Shown here piece by piece: positions 14,516-18,049 of a stretch of 18,049 nt of DNA (the stretch's first letter is position 1; each line of letters starts with the position of its first letter). Under the pieces are notes generated by a model. It made no database searches, had not been told where the DNA came from, and saw only the letters and a program-made list of their open reading frames with translations. The stretch is from Paracoccaceae bacterium (GTDB lineage Bacteria > Pseudomonadota > Alphaproteobacteria > Rhodobacterales > Rhodobacteraceae). A program made the position numbers and the translations under genes. The stretch lies in contig SLQN01000520.1 of assembly GCA_007131465.1 (NCBI GenBank), forward strand, positions 1-18,049, in the 5' to 3' direction.

Positions 14516-15349
14516 ATGCAAAGCCTGTCTGTGAACAAGCGCGCCGCAATTTTGTCTTTTGTCATGCTGGTTGTCATCCTTGGCGTGTGGGAAATCGCCA
14601 TCACGCGCCAGGTCATTGGCGAAGCCCTGACGGAATACGAGATTTTGATGGGGCTGGGGCAGCAGCGCTCTGCGATACCACCTCCCAGCGATGTGATGGT
14701 CAAGGCGTGGGAGCAATTGAGCAATCCGTTCTATGATGCTGGTCCCAATGACAAGGGGATCGGCATACAGCTGGCCTATTCGATTTCCCGTGTATTGTCC
14801 GGCTTTGGACTGGCGGTTCTGGTGGCCATTCCACTGGGCTTTCTGATCGGGATGTCGCCAGTGGCTTACAAGGCGCTGAACCCGTTTATTCAGGTCTTGC
14901 GCCCAATCTCGCCGCTGGCATGGATGCCGTTGGCGCTGTTCATCATTCAAGATGCCAATTCCAGCGCAATATTCGTGATTTTCATCTGCTCGGTCTGGCC
15001 GATGCTTCTGAACACGGCCTTCGGCGTGGCAGGGGTGCGCACAGACTGGGTCAATGTCGCCCGCACACATGAACTCGGCAGCCTGCGCACGGCCCTCACG
15101 GTGATCCTGCCTGCCGCGGCCCCCACCATCCTGACGGGTATGCGCATCTCGATCGGAATCGCGTGGCTGGTGATCGTGGCGGCGGAAATGCTCGTCGGTG
15201 GAACCGGTATCGGCTACTATGTCTGGAACGAATGGAACAACCTCGATCTGACTTCTGTGATCTTTTCGATCCTTATGATCGGCGTGGTGGGCATGTTGCT
15301 GGATGCGGTTTTCGGAACCCTGCAACGCGCCGTCACCTATGCTGAATGA
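14516..15349 (+). CDS. cynB: Cyanate ABC transporter permease (NrtB/CynB family)
   Basis: A 277-residue inner-membrane permease of the nitrate/sulfonate/taurine class with about six hydrophobic segments. IPPPSDVMVKAWEQL near residue 60 and AYSISRVLSGFGLAVLVAIP lead into the permease domain. The ATPase-contacting loop is visible as EMLVGGTGIGYYVWNEW with the preceding ILPAAAPTILTGMRISIGIAW. It starts three bases after the cynA stop, so the two are co-translated. Partners are CynA and CynD. It could transport nitrate or bicarbonate in other contexts; cyanate is inferred from cynS. Confidence 0.88.
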   Translation: MQSLSVNKRAAILSFVMLVVILGVWEIAITRQVIGEALTEYEILMGLGQQRSAIPPPSDVMVKAWEQLSNPFYDAGPNDKGIGIQLAYSISRVLSGFGLAVLVAIPLGFLIGMSPVAYKALNPFIQVLRPISPLAWMPLALFIIQDANSSAIFVIFICSVWPMLLNTAFGVAGVRTDWVNVARTHELGSLRTALTVILPAAAPTILTGMRISIGIAWLVIVAAEMLVGGTGIGYYVWNEWNNLDLTSVIFSILMIGVVGMLLDAVFGTLQRAVTYAE

Positions 15350-15362
15350 AAGGGATACACCC

Positions 15363-16274
15363 ATGCACAAACATTTCCTGAGTATCGAGCGGCTGACCCA
15401 GACCTTCCCCGACGGCAAGGGCGGCACGCTGACTGTATTCGAGAATGCCAGCTTCGGCATCGGAAAGGGCGAGTTTGTCTGTATTCTGGGCCATTCCGGC
15501 TGCGGCAAATCCACCATCATGAATGTGCTGGCAGGGCTCTCGGTTCCAACCTCCGGTGTGGTCAAGATGGATGGGGTCGCTGTATCCGGCCCAAGCTTGG
15601 ACCGCGGTGTGGTGTTTCAGAATTACTCACTCCTGCCGTGGCTGTCGGCGCTGAAGAACGTCACCTTCGGCGTCAAGGCCCGCTACCGTGACTGGTCGCG
15701 CGAAAAGGTCTTGGAACATGCGACAAAGTATCTGGCGATGGTCGGGCTGGAAGGCGATGTCATCCATCGCAAGCCCAGCCAGTTGTCGGGCGGCATGCGC
15801 CAGCGTGTGTCAATTGCGCGGGCCTTTGCCAATCAGCCGAAGCTGCTGTTGCTGGACGAACCCTTTGGCGCGCTCGACGCGCTGACGCGCGGCACCATTC
15901 AGGAAGAATTGCTGAAAGTCTGGAGTCAGACTGAACAGACGGTGTTCATGATCACTCATGACATTGATGAAGCGATCCTTTTGGCCGACCGCATCTTGCT
16001 AATGACAAACGGTCCGTTCGCCCGGGTCGCGGAATCAGTCGAGATCACCATTTCCCGACCCCGTACCCGGACCGAGATTGTCGATCATCCCAACTACTAC
16101 GCCATCCGCAACCATCTGGTGCAGTTCCTTGGCAAGCGGTCCAGGGACCTGGCGGGGCAACGATCCGAGGTGGAAAGCCAAAGCCCCGACACCGTGCGCA
16201 TCGACTTGAGCGAAACCACACCTGATCCGGAGCCGAAACCATCGCCAACCCGTTTGAAGGCCGTCAACGGCTGA
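15363..16274 (+). CDS. cynD: Cyanate ABC transporter ATP-binding protein (NrtD/SsuB/CynD type)
   Basis: A 303-residue ATPase with every nucleotide-binding element in place: Walker A GHSGCGKST, Q-loop VFQNYSLLPW, signature LSGGMRQRVSIARAF, Walker B KLLLLDEPFGALD and H-loop FMITHDIDEA. It powers uptake through CynB. The C-terminal 60 or so residues after the ABC domain form a polar, proline-rich tail (ETTPDPEPKPSPTRLK) of unknown role. The frame is open upstream to 15303, overlapping cynB, but ATG 15363 has GAAAGGG upstream and gives the normal family N-terminus (LSIERLTQTFPDGKGG). Confidence 0.9.
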   Translation: MHKHFLSIERLTQTFPDGKGGTLTVFENASFGIGKGEFVCILGHSGCGKSTIMNVLAGLSVPTSGVVKMDGVAVSGPSLDRGVVFQNYSLLPWLSALKNVTFGVKARYRDWSREKVLEHATKYLAMVGLEGDVIHRKPSQLSGGMRQRVSIARAFANQPKLLLLDEPFGALDALTRGTIQEELLKVWSQTEQTVFMITHDIDEAILLADRILLMTNGPFARVAESVEITISRPRTRTEIVDHPNYYAIRNHLVQFLGKRSRDLAGQRSEVESQSPDTVRIDLSETTPDPEPKPSPTRLKAVNG

Positions 16275-16310
16275 AACTGCAAGAAAACACCCACAGGAAG
16301 GAGAAACTCG

Positions 16311-16781
16311 ATGAAAGACCTGATGAGCGCCGCAGAGATGCTGACGAAAGAAGATGTCACCGCCCTGATTCTGGCTGCCAAAAAGCGCAATGGCATGAAA
16401 TGGGCGGAGATTGCAGAAGGGATTGGCCTGTCGCCTGTTTTCACACATTCCGCCTGCATGGGAATGAACTCCATGCCCGCAGACAAGGCCGCGGCCCTTG
16501 TCGCTCTGCTTGACCTGCCAGCCGAGGCGCAAGAGGTGCTTGAGGAGTACCCCACCAAGCTCTGGGAGCAGGCAGTGCCGACCGACCCGTGCATCTACCG
16601 CCTGTACGAGATTGTGGGCGTCTACGGCCCCACTATGAAGGCACTGATTCAAGAAGAATTCGGGGATGGTATCATGTCCGCTATCGATTTTGACATGGTT
16701 ATCAGCCGCGTTCCCCATCCTAAAGGGGACCGTGTAAAGGTCGAGATGACAGGAAAATACTTGGCTTACGCGAATTGGTAA
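16311..16781 (+). CDS. cynS: Cyanate hydratase (cyanase)
   Basis: A 156-residue cyanase, the usual length. It catalyses the bicarbonate-dependent breakdown of cyanate to ammonia and carbon dioxide in the cytoplasm, as a decamer. The N-terminal helical domain carries KKRNGMKWAEIAEGIGLSPV, and the C-terminal catalytic domain carries PTDPCIYRLYEIVGVYG and EEFGDGIMSAIDF. By alignment with the E. coli enzyme the catalytic residues Arg96, Glu99 and Ser122 correspond to Arg97, Glu100 and Ser123, all intact. AAGGAG lies at good distance before ATG 16311. As the last gene of the operon it identifies cyanate as the transported substrate. No carbonic anhydrase (cynT) is present to recycle bicarbonate. 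Confidence 0.97.
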   Translation: MKDLMSAAEMLTKEDVTALILAAKKRNGMKWAEIAEGIGLSPVFTHSACMGMNSMPADKAAALVALLDLPAEAQEVLEEYPTKLWEQAVPTDPCIYRLYEIVGVYGPTMKALIQEEFGDGIMSAIDFDMVISRVPHPKGDRVKVEMTGKYLAYANW

Positions 16782-16791
16782 TCTTATTTAC

Positions 16792-16845
16792 GGCAGGGCG
16801 GCGCAGTTTATGGGTCGGCCTGCCATGCGGATCATGCCGCATGGC
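16792..16845 (+). terminator. Overlapping hairpins after cynS, possible terminator
   Basis: A perfect 9-bp stem GCCATGCGG/CCGCATGGC with a 6-nt loop (16822-16845) lies 40 nt after the cynS stop. Its left arm overlaps a second possible stem, GGCAGG (16792-16797) with CCTGCC (16819-16824), so the two are mutually exclusive. There is no real T-run (TTGGTTGG follows), so termination is likely but not strongly supported. Confidence 0.4.
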
Positions 16846-16980
16846 TTGGTTGGCTATAAGATCTCAGGTATTGTCTGTGAAACGGCGCGCAACAGTGACC
16901 CATTTGCGTGGGTCATGATAATCTTAAAATGACCACCTGCATTGTTAGCCTCCGTGCGCTTTGGCACGGAGGCAGAGCAG

Positions 16981-17213
16981 ATGTTGCTGATCGAGAAGGC
17001 AATGAAGATCCGTGGGTGGGTCCTGAGGGATGACCGCAGCATCCGGGCTGTGGCGCGCGAGACCGGCATCTTGCGGATCGAAGCCGTTGGTCGCCATCGG
17101 TCCGGGACAGACGGCTGAGGGATCAAGAAGTATCTGAAGGGGTGAGCACCGGTTCGCAGAACGCGCCAAGCCGTCCGGGTATGAGCGTGATCAGCAATTG
17201 ATCCGGGCGTTCA
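16981..17213 (+). pseudogene. IS21-type transposase IstA, N-terminal fragment
   Basis: The first ~28 codons read MLLIEKAMKIRGWVLRDDRS then IRAVARETGI, the N-terminal helix-turn-helix of IstA proteins, which bind the IS ends. Where the recognition helix (normally SRNTVRRYL) should continue, the sequence is disrupted and a stop follows at 17116-17118. IKKYLKG, which fits the end of that helix, reappears after the stop in the same frame and is followed by another stop at 17143-17145. A further IstA-like piece (GEHRFAERAKPSGYERD) continues in a different frame. The gene is broken and non-functional. Confidence 0.6.
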
Positions 17214-17227
17214 TTGCCACGCGGTTG

Positions 17228-17588
17228 TGTTTCAGATGCAAACGCGCATACATCGCCGATGGCCTTGCCAGATCCCTTGGCAAACACGGCATGAATCACG
17301 CCTGCGGTGCGCCCAATCCCCCGCAGACGCAGGGCAAGATCGCGCGTTGGCAGCAAACCCTCAAGAACCGCATCCTGCTGGAAAGCCATTATCTGCAAGG
17401 CGCGCTTGACGCCGCCATCGCCGCTTTTGTCGTGCATTACAACAACTACCGTCACCACGAGAGCCTTGGCGATCTGACACCCGCTGGTGTCTAATTTCGC
17501 CGCGGCCTTGCATCCTTGCAGAAAGGAAGACGATCAAAGCACAGATGATCCAGAACCGGCGCTTGATGCATCAGCACCAAGCAGCATA
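17228..17588 (+). pseudogene. IS3/IS481-type DDE transposase, C-terminal fragment
   Basis: From about 17228 to the stop at 17494 the frame reads AYIADGLARSLGKHGMNHA, then PPQTQGKIARWQQTLKNRIL, HYNNYRHHESLGDLTPAGV. This is the end of an integrase-core transposase. Homologues have GKIERW, where Glu is the third catalytic residue; here it is Ala. The DNG motif upstream is absent. After the stop, family-like residues continue in another frame (AQMIQNRRLMHQHQAA, stop at 17588), showing a further frameshift. Dead fragment. Confidence 0.75.
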
Positions 17589-17600
17589 ACCTCGACAAAC

Positions 17601-17841
17601 AGAGTCAGCGCCCTCCGGACCAAAATCAAGCCACCTGTTCCAAATCATTCCACAACGGACATTTTCCCGCGATCCGAGAGCATCCGTGTCAGGATACAAC
17701 CTGACCCGAAGAGAAAAGCATGGCTGGCACATCTGCAAGCTATCGGTTGCCACAAAAAAGTCCCTATACAGCCATATTTAAGACAATTCGCGAAGTCACC
17801 GTATCTCACGCCACAACTGTGGCTCGTCGGGAGACCTGAGT
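17601..17841. other. Non-coding stretch between the IS remnant and the pilus gene
   Basis: About 240 bp with no recognisable gene. A frame from 17487 to 17858 crosses it but overlaps the IS fragment and the next gene and has no family signature. It should contain the promoter for the TadE-like gene; I could not pick one out. Confidence 0.4.
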
Positions 17842-18049
17842 ATGAAATTTGCGCGTGATGAGTCGGGCAGCGCGACTGTGGAACTCGTAATCTGGTTGCC
17901 ACTTCTGATTGCAATAATCCTGCTTGTTTTCGAGTTAACGATGTTCCTGTTTCAGAGCAATCATGCCCATGATGTCTCGCGCAATGTCACGCGGCAGGTT
18001 GCCGTGGGGTTCTGGACGGAGGAACAGGCCGAAACCGAAATTCTGGAAA
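17842..18049 (+). CDS. TadE/TadG-like pilus assembly protein, 3' partial
   Basis: The first 69 codons of a Flp/Tad pilus pseudopilin-like protein. The N-terminus has the hallmark KFARDESGSATVELVIWLPL followed by a hydrophobic helix (LIAIILLVFELTMFLF) and then NHAHDVSRNVTRQVAVG. TadE-like proteins sit in the inner membrane and help to assemble Flp pili used for adhesion. Start at ATG 17842 with GGGAG about 8 nt upstream. The gene runs off the window. Whether it is TadE or TadG cannot be told from this part, since both share this segment. Confidence 0.82.
   Translation, partial: MKFARDESGSATVELVIWLPLLIAIILLVFELTMFLFQSNHAHDVSRNVTRQVAVGFWTEEQAETEILE

Larger units (their letters stand above)
16896..17600 (+). 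mobile_element. Chimeric insertion-sequence remnant (IS21-like 5' part, IS3-type 3' part)
   Basis: The left end shows nested symmetry: TGACCCA/TGGGTCA around 6 nt (16896-16915) and a 10-bp perfect stem GCCTCCGTGC/GCACGGAGGC with a 6-nt loop (16948-16973), just before an IstA-like start. The right part is the C-terminal half of a DDE transposase from a different IS type. Neither part is complete, the catalytic Glu is gone, and no matching terminal inverted repeats or target duplication could be recognised. Boundaries are approximate. It is probably scar tissue from successive insertions and deletions between the cyanate operon and the pilus gene. Confidence 0.6.

Noticed and set aside
13655..15565. 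636-codon open frame on the minus strand opposite cynA and cynB
   Set aside because: It is antisense to two clear genes, rich in His, Arg, Gln and Asp as expected of a mirror frame of GC-rich coding DNA, and has no domain signature.
17487..17858. 123-codon frame between the IS fragment and the TadE-like gene
   Set aside because: It starts inside transposase-derived sequence and overlaps the TadE-like start; no family resemblance.
1..18049. CRISPR arrays, tRNA or rRNA genes, prophage or anti-phage defence genes
   Set aside because: I looked for regular direct repeats, cloverleaf-like segments and known defence motifs while reading and saw none; no computed search was possible.

Overview
The window is GC-rich, densely packed bacterial DNA that reads as an alphaproteobacterium, most likely Rhodobacterales or a Roseobacter relative. 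This rests on the overall gene types (a DmdA-like GcvT protein, a SELENBP/methanethiol oxidase, a Tad-pilus TadE-like protein). No rRNA, tRNA or other taxonomic marker is present, so the assignment is an inference.

Left part (1-5199): the window opens inside a membrane subunit of the complex I/Mrp antiporter superfamily (+ strand, 5' end cut off). Two minus-strand membrane-protein genes follow, a DUF418 protein and an alpha/beta-hydrolase with an N-terminal membrane domain. They are separated by intergenic stretches in which I see no further gene. They appear to be ordinary chromosomal genes.

Centre (5200-10845): a divergent IclR-type regulator faces an apparent seven-gene operon. Its order is a SELENBP-family protein (candidate methanethiol oxidase), a [2Fe-2S] ferredoxin, a small CoA-binding protein, a degraded ORF, an ECHDC3-like crotonase, an acyl-CoA ligase reduced to its two ends, and a DmdA-like member of the GcvT family. 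Several junctions are translationally coupled (GTGA and ATGA overlaps), and a good intrinsic terminator closes the operon. Together the genes look like a pathway that demethylates or cleaves a methylated sulfur compound and oxidises methanethiol. They recall DMSP demethylation but do not match the known dmdABCD-mtoX set. Two members are clearly decayed, so the cluster may be losing function or may be complemented elsewhere.

Right part (11070-16845): a PAS-PAS-AAA+-Fis regulator of the bacterial enhancer-binding type lies divergent from a cyanate operon, cynA-cynB-cynD-cynS (Tat-exported binding protein, permease, ATPase, cyanase). The cyanase keeps its catalytic Arg, Glu and Ser, so cyanate is the likely substrate. 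The regulator has GAFAGA in place of GAFTGA and lacks one of two conserved arginines, so it may not act through sigma-54. A perfect 10-bp inverted repeat in the divergent intergenic region is a good candidate operator.

Right end (16896-18049): a dead, chimeric insertion-sequence remnant (IS21-like IstA N-terminus joined to an IS3-type DDE C-terminus) separates the cyanate operon from the start of a TadE-like pilus gene that runs off the window.
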